Shown here: positions 25,573-33,622 of the stretch, one piece after another | Layout of the letters: each line of letters starts with the position of its first letter | Numbering within the stretch: position 1 is the first letter of the stretch | NCBI GenBank assembly: GCA_035462375.1 | Contig: DATHUJ010000178.1 | Location: 7,536-71,535, forward strand | DNA: 64,000 nt | DNA from: DASTQL01 sp035462375 | GTDB taxonomy: Bacteria; Actinomycetota; Actinomycetes; Jiangellales; Jiangellaceae | Reading direction: 5' to 3' | Notes under the pieces: generated by a model | Seen by the model: the letters and a program-made list of their open reading frames with translations, nothing else | What the model was told of the DNA's origin: nothing | Databases searched by the model: none | Made by a program: the position numbers and the translations under genes

Positions 25573-25667
25573 GCGGCGGACCGTACCGCTCGGCTAGCGT
25601 CCGGGAGCGCAAGGTTCCGGGATTCGTCGGCGGCGGACCGGACGGGAACCGTGGGGAGGTCGGTGCG
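25573..25667. promoter_or_regulatory. Divergent promoter region pucR / DUF2877 operon
   Basis: This 95-bp gap carries the pucR -10 box (TACGGT, minus strand, 25580-25585) and, on the plus strand, a possible TAGCGT at 25594-25599. An 11-bp direct repeat GCGGCGGACCG occurs at 25573-25583 and 25630-25640. The plus strand also has AAGGTTCCG near 25613, which shares AGGTTCCG with the CoA transferase and carbamate kinase promoters. A GGGGAGG ribosome binding site precedes the GTG at 25668. Confidence 0.4.
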
Positions 25668-26501
25668 GTGGGTCCCACGGCGGACGGGTGCCGTCTCCGG
25701 GAGGAGACCGCAGCGGCCTCGGTACTGCTGGCACCCCTGTTCGAGGGACCCGACCGTCCGCTACGGGTGCTGGGCCGGGCCGGCCCCGCCCTGCACCTGG
25801 ACACCGGAGGCCACACCGACCCCGCGGTGGTGTCGGTGACGGCCGGCCGGGGCGTACGCCTGCCGGCCAGCGTGCAGCTCGCGGGGCCGCTGCCCAGGAG
25901 CGTCACGGCGGCCCGGGCCGGGCTCGGTCGGCTCCTGCTCGGCGACCTGCGGGTGCGGGTGCACCGGTGGTGGCGGCCACCCGCACCCGCCGTCCGGGAC
26001 CCACGCCGGGCCGCGGTCCGCGCCACCACGACGGCGGCGGCGCTGCCTCCCCCGGAGGACGCCGTGGGCCGGGCGCTGACGCCGCTCCGGGACGCCGTCC
26101 GCGCCGGCACGGGGACCGGTGCCGCCAGGGCGGTGGCCGTCCTCGTGGGCCTGGGATCGGGTCTCACTCCCGCGGGGGACGACGTGCTGGCCGGCGCCCT
26201 GGTCACGCTGCGCGCCGTGGAGCGCGGCGGGCACGCCGCAGCAGGAGGTGTCGCGTCCGAGCTCGCCCGGGCCGCGGCACGCCGCTCCACCACGACTCTC
26301 TCGGCGGCACTCCTCCAGGACGCAGGGCGTGGGTGGTGCGTCCCGGAGCTGGCGCACTTCTTGGCGGCCCTGGACGGCCGGGGGGAGCTGCGCGGCACCA
26401 CGCCCCGATTGCTGGCAGTGGGTCACAGCTCGGGGGCGGCGCTCGCCCACGGGGCCGTGCTCGTCCTCACCGCGGCCGAGGTCGCGTGGGGGTGCCCGTG
26501 A
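25668..26501 (+). CDS. DUF2877 protein (AllH/YlbF-type carbamoyltransferase subunit)
   Basis: 277 residues. The DUF2877 signature VGLGSGLTPAGDDVLAGALV lies around 160-180, and RSTTTLSAALLQ and LLAVGHSSGAALAHG follow. In E. coli the DUF2877 protein YlbF (AllH) acts with FdrA (AllF) and YlbE (AllG) as oxamate carbamoyltransferase, which splits oxalurate with phosphate into oxamate and carbamoyl phosphate. The three families are adjacent and translationally coupled here. Its stop overlaps the next start as GTGA. Substrate in this organism is inferred, not seen. Confidence 0.85.
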   Translation: MGPTADGCRLREETAAASVLLAPLFEGPDRPLRVLGRAGPALHLDTGGHTDPAVVSVTAGRGVRLPASVQLAGPLPRSVTAARAGLGRLLLGDLRVRVHRWWRPPAPAVRDPRRAAVRATTTAAALPPPEDAVGRALTPLRDAVRAGTGTGAARAVAVLVGLGSGLTPAGDDVLAGALVTLRAVERGGHAAAGGVASELARAAARRSTTTLSAALLQDAGRGWCVPELAHFLAALDGRGELRGTTPRLLAVGHSSGAALAHGAVLVLTAAEVAWGCP

Positions 26502-27988
26502 CCCGGCACCTCGAGCTCCGGCAGGGGGCCTATCGCGACTCGGTGACGCTGATGCAGGTCAGCCGGGCCGTGGCCGACCAGCCCGGCGTCACGGCGGCGC
26601 TGGTGGCCATGGCCACGGACCTGAACCTGGACCTCCTCGGCGGCATGGGGTTCGACCGACCCGACGGTGCGACACCCGACGACCTCCTCGTCGCCATCGA
26701 CGCCGCGGACGACGACGCTCTCGCCGGTGCCCTGCGTCGCTGCGCCGAGGCGCTGGCCGAGCGCGCGCCCGCCTCGGGCGACCTCGGGGGTGCCCCGGCA
26801 CCACGCACGCTGGCCACCGCAGCACGGACCGTCCGGGCGGACCTCGCCCTGGTCTCGACGCCTGGCCGCGTCGCCTTCGCCGACGCCGTCGACGCCCTCG
26901 AGGCCGGGCTCTCGGTGATGCTGTTCAGCGACAACGTGCCCATGTCGCAGGAGGTGTGGCTCAAGGAGGAGGCTGCCCGTCGGGGCCTGCTGGTCATGGG
27001 ACCGGACTGCGGGACGGCGGTCGTGTCGGGCGTCGGACTCGGGTTCGCGAACGTCGTCCGACCGGGCCCGGTCGGCCTGGTCGCCGCCTCGGGGACCGGG
27101 GCGCAGCAGGTCATGTCCCTCCTGGACGGCGCGGGTGTCGGCACCAGCCACTGCCTCGGCGTCGGAGGCCGGGACCTCTCGGCCGCCGTGGGCGGGCGGT
27201 CCACCCACACCGCCATGGACCTCCTGGAGGCGGACGCGGCGACGGAGCTCGTGGTCGTCGTCTCGAAGCCACCCGACGCCGACGTCGCCCGGGCGGTGCG
27301 CGCCCATGCGGAGCGGCTGCACACCCCGGTACTGCTCGCGCTGCTCGGTGCGGGCAACCCCGACCTCACGGAGTCGACCCGCCGTGCGGTCGAGGCGGTC
27401 GGTGGCTCGTGGACCGAGCCCCGCTGGTGGCCCGCTCCCGAGGAGCGCCGCGGGCGCTACCCGACCGTGCGGGGCCTGTTCGCGGGCGGCACCCTCTGCG
27501 AGGAGGCCGCCGTGCTAGCGGGGTCGGGGCTGCGCGGTCCCGTGTTCTCCAACGTCACCCACGACCCGGCCCTCGCGCTGGACGACGACCTCGACGTCCG
27601 CGGCGGGCACGCCATGGTGGACTTCGGTGACGACCGCCTGACCCGGGGTCGTCCGCACCCCATGATCGACCAGGGTCTGCGCGCCGAGCGGCTGCTGCTG
27701 GAGGCGTCCGACCCGACGGCGGGGGTACTGCTGCTCGACGTCGTGCTCGGGCATGCCGCCCACCCGGACCCCGCCGCCGAGCTGGCGCCGGCGATCCGGG
27801 CGGCGCACGAGCGGGCCACAGCCGACGGGCGGGAGGTCGCGGTCGTCGTCTCCCTGGTGGGGACGTCTGGTGACCCTCAGGGCTTGGAACGTCAGGCGAC
27901 CGCCCTGGTCGCTGCCGGCGCCTCCGTGCACCTGTCGAACGCTGCCGCGGCGCGCAAGGCCGTCGAGCTGTGCACGGAGGCGTCGTGA
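26498..27988 (+). CDS. fdrA: FdrA family protein (AllF-type carbamoyltransferase subunit)
   Basis: 496 residues, somewhat shorter than E. coli FdrA. It has the CoA-ligase-like Rossmann layout: LMGPDCGTAVVSGVGLGFAN, then GLVAASGTGAQQVMSLLDGAG, GVGGRDLSAAVGG and a second flavodoxin-like half with GLFAGGTLCEEA and VLLLDVVLGHAAHPDP. The GTG at 26498 is preferred because the family starts with a strand-turn like LELRQGAYRDSVTLM. The nucleotide-binding appearance fits binding of phosphate or carbamoyl phosphate. It is coupled to both neighbours by GTGA overlaps. Confidence 0.9.
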   Translation: MTRHLELRQGAYRDSVTLMQVSRAVADQPGVTAALVAMATDLNLDLLGGMGFDRPDGATPDDLLVAIDAADDDALAGALRRCAEALAERAPASGDLGGAPAPRTLATAARTVRADLALVSTPGRVAFADAVDALEAGLSVMLFSDNVPMSQEVWLKEEAARRGLLVMGPDCGTAVVSGVGLGFANVVRPGPVGLVAASGTGAQQVMSLLDGAGVGTSHCLGVGGRDLSAAVGGRSTHTAMDLLEADAATELVVVVSKPPDADVARAVRAHAERLHTPVLLALLGAGNPDLTESTRRAVEAVGGSWTEPRWWPAPEERRGRYPTVRGLFAGGTLCEEAAVLAGSGLRGPVFSNVTHDPALALDDDLDVRGGHAMVDFGDDRLTRGRPHPMIDQGLRAERLLLEASDPTAGVLLLDVVLGHAAHPDPAAELAPAIRAAHERATADGREVAVVVSLVGTSGDPQGLERQATALVAAGASVHLSNAAAARKAVELCTEAS

Positions 27989-29403
27989 ACGCGGCCGGTG
28001 CCACCCCGGCGGCCGAGCTGCTCACCGGACCGCCCGGGATCCTCACCGCGGGGGCAGGTCTGCTCGCCGAGTCCCTCCGGGCGCAGGCCGTCGACGTCAC
28101 CGAGGTGGAGTGGCAGCCGCCGCCGTCCGCCGCCGAGGACGCGCTGTCGGCCGTGACGGCCGACCGCCGGCGGCAGGCGGCCAACCGGCGGGCGCTGGAG
28201 GCGATGCTGGCGGCCGGCGCGGTGCTGGTCGACGTGCGACCGGCGAGTGCGTCGCTCGGGCTCCTGCCGGGGCAGTTCCTGCATGCCGGACCGCCGCTGG
28301 AGTGGGCCCGGGCCTCCGGACCGATGCGTGGCGCCCTGATCGGGGCCATGCTGCTCGAGGGGCTGGCCGCCGACCCCGAGGAGGCGGAGCAGCGGCTCGC
28401 GGCCGGGGACGGTATCGAGCTCGAGCCCTGCCACCACCGCGGCGCCGTCGGGCCGATGGCCGGCGTGGTGTCGCCGTCGATGTGGGTGTTCGAGCTCCGG
28501 GACGAGGTCCACGACCGGACCGCCTGCTGCTCGCTCAACGAGGGGCTCGGCCGGGTGCTCCGCTACGGGGCCTACGGGCCCGAGGTCATCGACCGGCTGC
28601 ACTGGATGTCGGAAGTCCTCGGCCCCGCGCTGCAGGCCGCGGTGCACAGGCACGGTCCGGTCGACGTCCGCTCGATCATCGCGCAGATGGTGCAGATGGG
28701 CGACGAGGGACACAACCGCAACCGGGCCGGGACTCTGATGCTCCTGCGCGACCTGCTCCCCGACCTGGTCGAGAGCGGTCTCCCGTCCGGGAACGTGGCC
28801 CGGGTGGCGCGCTTCGTCGCCGGCAACGACCACTTCTTCCTCAACCTGGTGATGCCGGCCGGCAAGCTCATCACCTCCGCCGCCGCGGGGATCCCCGGCA
28901 GCACCGTGGTCACGACCATGGCCCGCAACGGCACCGACTTCGGCATCCAGGTCTCGGGCACGAGGGACCAGTGGTTCACGGCCCCGGCGCTCACCCCGGA
29001 CGGTCTGTTCCTCGGCTCCTACGGCCCGGAGGACGCCAACCCGGACATCGGCGACTCGTCGATCACCGAGACGATGGGCCTCGGCGGCTTCGTCATGGCG
29101 GGCGCCCCGGCGATCGTGCGGTTCGTCGGCGGCACCGTGCCCGACGCGGTGCGGACCTCGCAGCTCATGTACGAGATCACGGTCGGCGAGAACCCGACCT
29201 TCGCCGTGCCGGCCCTGGACTTCCGGGGCGCGCCCACCGGCATCGACGTCACCCGGGTGGTCCGCACCGGGATCCTGCCCCAGATCAACACCGGCATGGC
29301 CGGACGCGTGGCCGGCACGGGCCAGGTCGGGGCGGGGCTGGTCACGCCGCCGGCGGAGTGCTTCAGCCTCGCCCTGGACGCGCTGGCCGCCGCCGCCGGA
29401 TGA
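27985..29403 (+). CDS. DUF1116 protein (AllG/YlbE-type carbamoyltransferase subunit)
   Basis: 472 residues, full DUF1116 length. Recognisable segments are RQAANRRALEAMLAAGAVLVD, PGQFLHAGPPLEWARASGPM, the acidic LEPCHHRGAVGPMAGVVSPS, and QMGDEGHNRNRAGT near the middle. The last, with conserved His, Asn and Arg, is probably part of the active site. It ends with LPQINTGMAGRVAGTGQVG. It forms the third part of the AllF/G/H-type complex. After this gene a 12-bp stem hairpin probably ends transcription. Confidence 0.9.
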   Translation: MNAAGATPAAELLTGPPGILTAGAGLLAESLRAQAVDVTEVEWQPPPSAAEDALSAVTADRRRQAANRRALEAMLAAGAVLVDVRPASASLGLLPGQFLHAGPPLEWARASGPMRGALIGAMLLEGLAADPEEAEQRLAAGDGIELEPCHHRGAVGPMAGVVSPSMWVFELRDEVHDRTACCSLNEGLGRVLRYGAYGPEVIDRLHWMSEVLGPALQAAVHRHGPVDVRSIIAQMVQMGDEGHNRNRAGTLMLLRDLLPDLVESGLPSGNVARVARFVAGNDHFFLNLVMPAGKLITSAAAGIPGSTVVTTMARNGTDFGIQVSGTRDQWFTAPALTPDGLFLGSYGPEDANPDIGDSSITETMGLGGFVMAGAPAIVRFVGGTVPDAVRTSQLMYEITVGENPTFAVPALDFRGAPTGIDVTRVVRTGILPQINTGMAGRVAGTGQVGAGLVTPPAECFSLALDALAAAAG

Positions 29404-29699
29404 GCGGGCGTCGGCCGTCGCGGCTCCGGATGACCCGGGCGGTGTCGCGTTGGCTGGGAGGTTGCTGCAACTGATGGCGGCAGCCTGCTCCGGGAAGCCA
29501 CCGTGGATCGCACCTCCCCCGCCACCATGTCGCACCGGCCCGGAGGTTGCTGCAACTTCTGGCAGCAACCTCCGAGCCGATCCGACCACGGGCCGGGACG
29601 TCGAGGCTGCCCGGCCCGGGTGTTGTGTTCGGCTCCGGGTGTTCGGCTCCGGGTGTCCGGCTCGGGCTGACCGGCGGAGATCGGTCCCACCTCGTGGGA
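29404..29699. repeat. Intergenic repeats between convergent operons
   Basis: GGAGGTTGCTGCAACT occurs at 29457-29472 and 29542-29557. An inverted partial copy GCAGCAACCTCC follows at 29562-29573. A separate 14-bp tandem unit GTTCGGCTCCGGGT is present at 29627-29640 and 29641-29654, with a decayed third unit at 29655-29668. No open reading frame with coding character is seen. Confidence 0.65.
29542..29573. terminator. Bidirectional hairpin terminator candidate
   Basis: Perfect 12-bp inverted repeat GGAGGTTGCTGC/GCAGCAACCTCC with an 8-nt loop, between the convergent DUF1116 gene and the MocA-like gene. No T-tract follows on either strand, which is usual for very GC-rich actinobacteria. Confidence 0.5.
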
Positions 29700-30260
29700 T
29701 CAGCCCGCTGACAGGTCTTCCAGCCGGTCGACGTCCCGCGGGTCGCCCGTCCCGTCGCAGGACACCTCGACCACGAGGTCGGGACGGGCCGCCAGGAACT
29801 CCCGCGCCCCGCGGTCCCCGTGGGCCGAGGCGAGAGCAGCGGCCCAGTGCGACCGACCCAGGAGCACCGGCCGCCCCCGCACTCCGCCGTACGTGGCGAC
29901 CGCGACCTCGGCGCCGTCTCCGTGGGCCCGGAGAAGTCGCCGTACGCTCTCGGGCCCCACCCAGGGCGTGTCGACGAGCGCGAGCACGACGGCGTCGGCG
30001 TCATCCGGCAGGGCGCCCACACCCACCCGGAGCGAGGACCCCATACCGGACTCCCAGGCGGGGTTGTCGACGACGACCGCGCCGGGCACCTCCAGCGGCA
30101 CGGCGCCGGAGACGACGACAACGGGTGCGCACCCGCCCTCGGCGAGGGCGCGGACCGCACGGTCGACGAGCCGCTCCCCCTCGAGCTCCACCACCGCCTT
30201 GGGTCCGCCGAACCGGCGTCCGCCACCCGCGGCGAGGACCAGCCCGGCGACCCGACTCAC
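29700..30260 (-). CDS. MobA/MocA-like nucleotidyltransferase (probable molybdopterin cytidylyltransferase)
   Basis: 186 residues. The N-terminal nucleotide-binding signature is GLVLAAGGGRRFGGPK. A DTPWVG metal-binding aspartate lies near the centre, and a GRPVLLGRSHW segment follows, as in MocA. MocA-type enzymes join CMP to molybdopterin to form the MCD cofactor used by CoxL-type hydroxylases. Its gene overlaps xdhC-like by GTGA and ends a four-gene maturation operon. The partner enzyme is presumably the Mo hydroxylase 9 kb away. Confidence 0.85.
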   Translation of the reverse strand: MSRVAGLVLAAGGGRRFGGPKAVVELEGERLVDRAVRALAEGGCAPVVVVSGAVPLEVPGAVVVDNPAWESGMGSSLRVGVGALPDDADAVVLALVDTPWVGPESVRRLLRAHGDGAEVAVATYGGVRGRPVLLGRSHWAAALASAHGDRGAREFLAARPDLVVEVSCDGTGDPRDVDRLEDLSAG

Positions 30261-31369
30261 CGTGGCTGACCCTCGTGGTGGATCGGCCCGGACGTGTGGG
30301 CGAGCCTGCGGCCGGTGCCCCCGTGCCTCGACCCCACGATCTCCGCGGCGATGCTCACGGCGGTCTCCTCGGGCGTACGTGCCCCGAGGTCCAGGCCGAT
30401 CGGCGAGGCGAGCCGGGCGAGCTCCTCGTCCCCCAGCCCACGTTCGCGCAGCTGCTCGAGCCGGTTGGCGTGCGTGCGGCGAGACCCCATCGCACCGATG
30501 TAGCCGGCCGGGGTGCGGAGCGCGACCTCCAGGAGGGGGACGTCGAACTTGGGGTCGTGCGTGAGCACGCAGATCGCCGTGCGTTCGTCCACCTCGGTCC
30601 CGGCGAGGTACTCGTGCGGCCAGGCCACGACCAGCTCGTCGGCGTCGGGGAAGCGGGGGGCCGTGGCGAAGACCGGACGCGCGTCGCACAGCGTCACGCG
30701 GTAGCCCAGGAACGCGCCGACGCGGACCACGGCGGCGGCGAAGTCGATCGCGCCGAACACGATCATGCGCGGGGGTGGGGCGAAGGACTGGACGAAGACG
30801 GTGAGCTCGTCACCGCGCCGCTCGCCGTGCGCACCGTGGTGGAGCGTGCCCGTCCGCCCGGCGTCGAGCATCCCGGCCGCGTCGTCGGCCACGGCGTCGT
30901 CGAGCCGGTCCGACCCCAGGGTCCCGGCGCGCCGGTCCGGCCACACGGCCAGGTGCTGACCAAGGGCGGCGGGACCGGCGACGACCGTCGCGAGGGCGAC
31001 CGGCTCCCCGGCGGCGACGCTGCGGGCGACCGCCGGCAGCTCGGGGAAGGCCAGGGTGTCGACCCGCTCGACGAAGACGTCCAGCACCCCTCCACAGGTC
31101 AGCCCCACGGCGAAGGCGTCGTCGTCGCTCACCCCGTACCGCTGCAGCAGCGCACCGCGCTCCCCCGCGAGGACCTCGCTGCCGAGGTCGTACAGGGCAC
31201 CCTCCACACAGCCGCCCGACACGCTGCCGACGACCTCGCCACCGGGACCCACCGCCATGGCGGCGCCCGCGGGGCGCGGCGCGGACCGCCAGGTGGACAC
31301 GACGGTCGCCAGCGCCGCGGGCTCACCGGAGTCCACCCACCTCGCGACCACGGGCAGCACGTCACGCAC
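30257..31369 (-). CDS. XdhC/CoxF-like molybdenum cofactor insertion protein
   Basis: 370 residues. The N-terminal XdhC/CoxI domain has SGGCVEGALYD with the conserved Cys near 54. The C-terminal Rossmann domain (MIVFGAIDFAAAVVRVGAFLGY) follows, with GYIGAMGSRRTHANR and LDLGARTPEETAVSIAAE. XdhC proteins bind the molybdenum cofactor, help its sulfuration and deliver it to the apo-hydroxylase. Its start overlaps the CoxE-like stop by 8 bases. It supports an MCD enzyme in the same cell. Confidence 0.92.
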   Translation of the reverse strand: MRDVLPVVARWVDSGEPAALATVVSTWRSAPRPAGAAMAVGPGGEVVGSVSGGCVEGALYDLGSEVLAGERGALLQRYGVSDDDAFAVGLTCGGVLDVFVERVDTLAFPELPAVARSVAAGEPVALATVVAGPAALGQHLAVWPDRRAGTLGSDRLDDAVADDAAGMLDAGRTGTLHHGAHGERRGDELTVFVQSFAPPPRMIVFGAIDFAAAVVRVGAFLGYRVTLCDARPVFATAPRFPDADELVVAWPHEYLAGTEVDERTAICVLTHDPKFDVPLLEVALRTPAGYIGAMGSRRTHANRLEQLRERGLGDEELARLASPIGLDLGARTPEETAVSIAAEIVGSRHGGTGRRLAHTSGPIHHEGQPR

Positions 31370-32504
31370 GACGCCCCACCTGCCCGACGGTCGCCACCAG
31401 CCGCTCCATGGCGGCCAGGTCGTGACCGGCCACGAGGGCGTCGACCGACGGCAGGGCCGCCTGCAGACCCCCTACGAGCGGGGCGAAACCGTCACGTCCG
31501 GCATGGGGGCTGATCCAGACGACCGCCCGGGCCAGGCGGGCCAGGCGGGCCATCTGCTCGCCGAGCGCCGTGGTGTCCCCGCGCTCCCAGCCGTCGCTCG
31601 CGACGACGACGACCGCCCCGCGGGCCATCCCGCGTCGGCCCCACCGGTCGAGGAAGGCGCCCACCTGCGTCCCCAGCCGGGTGCCTCCGCTCCAGTCGGG
31701 CACGGCGTGGGCGACGCCCGCCATGGCCGCATCGGCGTCCGGCCGCTGCATCTCGCGGGTCACCCGGGTCAACCGGGTCCCCATGGTGAAGACCTCCGTG
31801 GCCGGCCGCCGCCGGCAGCACGCGTGCGCAACCCGAAGCACCGCGTCGGCGTACGGGGCCATGGACCCGCTCACGTCGACGAGGAAGACCGTCCGGCGTG
31901 GCCGGTCGACCCGGTCGTGCCGGCGAAGACGCATGGTCTCCCCGCCCTCGCGCAGGGTGGCCCGCACGGTCCGGCCCACGTCCAGCCGCCCCCGTCTGGA
32001 GGCGACCCGCCGCCGCGACCGGCGCACGGGGCCGGGCGCGGTCAGCAGGGAGAGCATGCGGTCCACCTCGGCCCGTTCCTTGTCGTCCAGCGCCGCCAGG
32101 TCTCGGTGCCGCAGCACCTCGACCCGGCTGGCCGTGGCCGTCCGGACCGCCTCGGCGTCTCCACCGTCGCCGCTCGGTGCGGCGTCGGACCCGTCGGGGA
32201 CGGCGACGTGGACCACGACGCTGGGCACCGGCCGCCGAACGGAGAGGGGCACACCGGCCTCGCCGAAGTAGGCGGCGAAGGCCCGGTCGTAGGTGCGGAT
32301 GTCCGCGGGCGACCCGCACACGGTGAGTCGACCGCTCCAGTAGACGTCGCCCGTGGCGGCCGGGTCGAGGTGGCCCAGCGCGTCGAGCATCGCGTGCACC
32401 CTCCCCGGTGCCGCGTCCACCCCGGCGGCTCGAAGCGTCCGGGCGAACCCGACGACGGCTGGGACGAGCGGGTCGTCCGGCAGCACGGCAGCGACCGTCC
32501 TCAC
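31362..32504 (-). CDS. coxE: CoxE-like VWA domain protein
   Basis: 380 residues. The C-terminal VWA domain has a MIDAS motif FLVDVSGSMAPYADA, a Thr-containing TMGTRLTRVTREM and ASDGWERGD. The N-terminal helical part begins VRTVAAVLPDDPLVPA. CoxE works with the CoxD ATPase in assembling the metal centre of CO dehydrogenase, and homologues accompany many other Mo hydroxylases. The GTG start overlaps the CoxD stop as GTGA. Confidence 0.88.
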   Translation of the reverse strand: MRTVAAVLPDDPLVPAVVGFARTLRAAGVDAAPGRVHAMLDALGHLDPAATGDVYWSGRLTVCGSPADIRTYDRAFAAYFGEAGVPLSVRRPVPSVVVHVAVPDGSDAAPSGDGGDAEAVRTATASRVEVLRHRDLAALDDKERAEVDRMLSLLTAPGPVRRSRRRVASRRGRLDVGRTVRATLREGGETMRLRRHDRVDRPRRTVFLVDVSGSMAPYADAVLRVAHACCRRRPATEVFTMGTRLTRVTREMQRPDADAAMAGVAHAVPDWSGGTRLGTQVGAFLDRWGRRGMARGAVVVVASDGWERGDTTALGEQMARLARLARAVVWISPHAGRDGFAPLVGGLQAALPSVDALVAGHDLAAMERLVATVGQVGRRA

Positions 32505-33436
32505 GGTGACCCGGTCCCGACGAGGGCGGCCAGGTCGTCCCCGGCGACCCGTTCCTGGTCCTCCCGGTACTTGAGCACCGCGCCCAGGGTGCGGGCCGCG
32601 AGGTCGCGGTCGAGCCCGCGGGCGCCGAGCGCGTCGAGGGCGGCTGCCCAGTCGACCGACTCCGCGAGCCCGGGCGGTTTGACCAGGTCGAGGCGGCGGA
32701 GCCCCTGCACGGCCCTGGCCACGTCGCGGGCGAGGCGCTCGTCCACGCCCGGCAGCCGACGGCGGATGACGGCAACCTCCCGCTCGAACCCGGGCAGCTC
32801 GAGCCAGTGGTAGAGGCACCGGCGCTTGAGCGCGTCGTGCACCTCCCGGGTGCGGTTGCTCGTCAGCACGACGACGGGTGGACGGTCCGCCCGTACCGTG
32901 CCGAGCTCGGGGATCGTGATGCTGGCGTCGCCCAGCACCTCGAGGAGGAAGGCCTCGAACTCGTCGTCGGCGCGGTCGATCTCGTCCACGAGCAGCACGG
33001 CGGGCTGCAGGTCGGTGCTCGCCTCGATCGCCTGGAGCAGGGGCCGCGCCAGCAAGAACCGGCGGTCGTAGAGCTCGTGCTCCAGCCGTTCCGCGTCCCG
33101 CACGCCCACCGCCTCCGCCGCCCGCAGGTGCAGCAGCTGGCGCGGGAAGTCCCAGTCGTAGAGCGCCTGGGAGGAGTCGAGCCCCTCGTAGCACTGCAGC
33201 CGGAACAGCGGTGCTCCGAGCGCCTCCGCCAGGCTGGCCGCCAGGAAGGTCTTGCCGACGCCGGCCTCCCCCTCGAGGAAGAGCGGCCGCCCCATCCGCA
33301 GGGCCAGGTAGGCGGCGGTGGCCACGCCCTCGTCGGCGAGGTAGCCGACCGCGTCGAGCCGCTCGGCGAGCTCGGCCGGATCACGGGGCAGGCCGCGCCC
33401 CGCGACCACCTCCGCGACCGGGTCGGGCGTCGTCAC
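32501..33436 (-). CDS. coxD: CoxD-like MoxR family AAA+ ATPase
   Basis: 311 residues. Walker A FLEGEAGVGKTFLA near 53-66, Walker B AVLLVDEIDRADDEFEAF near 145-162 and sensor segment VVVLTSNRTREV are intact. MoxR/CoxD proteins remodel partner enzymes together with a VWA protein, here encoded next. The GTG at 33436 has a TACGGT box 6 nt before it. This is the first gene of the coxD-coxE-xdhC-mocA operon. Confidence 0.9.
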   Translation of the reverse strand: MTTPDPVAEVVAGRGLPRDPAELAERLDAVGYLADEGVATAAYLALRMGRPLFLEGEAGVGKTFLAASLAEALGAPLFRLQCYEGLDSSQALYDWDFPRQLLHLRAAEAVGVRDAERLEHELYDRRFLLARPLLQAIEASTDLQPAVLLVDEIDRADDEFEAFLLEVLGDASITIPELGTVRADRPPVVVLTSNRTREVHDALKRRCLYHWLELPGFEREVAVIRRRLPGVDERLARDVARAVQGLRRLDLVKPPGLAESVDWAAALDALGARGLDRDLAARTLGAVLKYREDQERVAGDDLAALVGTGSP

Positions 33437-33448
33437 GAGCACACCGTA
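33437..33448 (-). promoter_or_regulatory. Candidate leaderless promoter of the coxD operon
   Basis: Minus strand TACGGT followed by GTGCTC and the GTG start. No Shine-Dalgarno is visible in front of this start. Confidence 0.45.
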
Positions 33449-33622
33449 CGACGCCGGAGGCGGGCTGTGCCGCGGCCGATACCGCCGGGAGATCTCGTCC
33501 TGGACAGGCGGGGTGCCGAGGAGGTCAATGTGGGCACGGGGTGTCGACAGCCGGAGTGGGAGCCGTGCGCCGCCCCGAGTCCCGGCGTCGGGGGTCGGGA
33601 CGACCGTGAGAGGGGAGGAGTC

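Noticed and set aside
25668..29403. Allantoin/purine degradation operon
   Set aside because: The trio resembles AllH-F-G, but no other allantoin or urate pathway gene is present and the neighbouring ring-opening enzyme and permease indicate pyrimidines.
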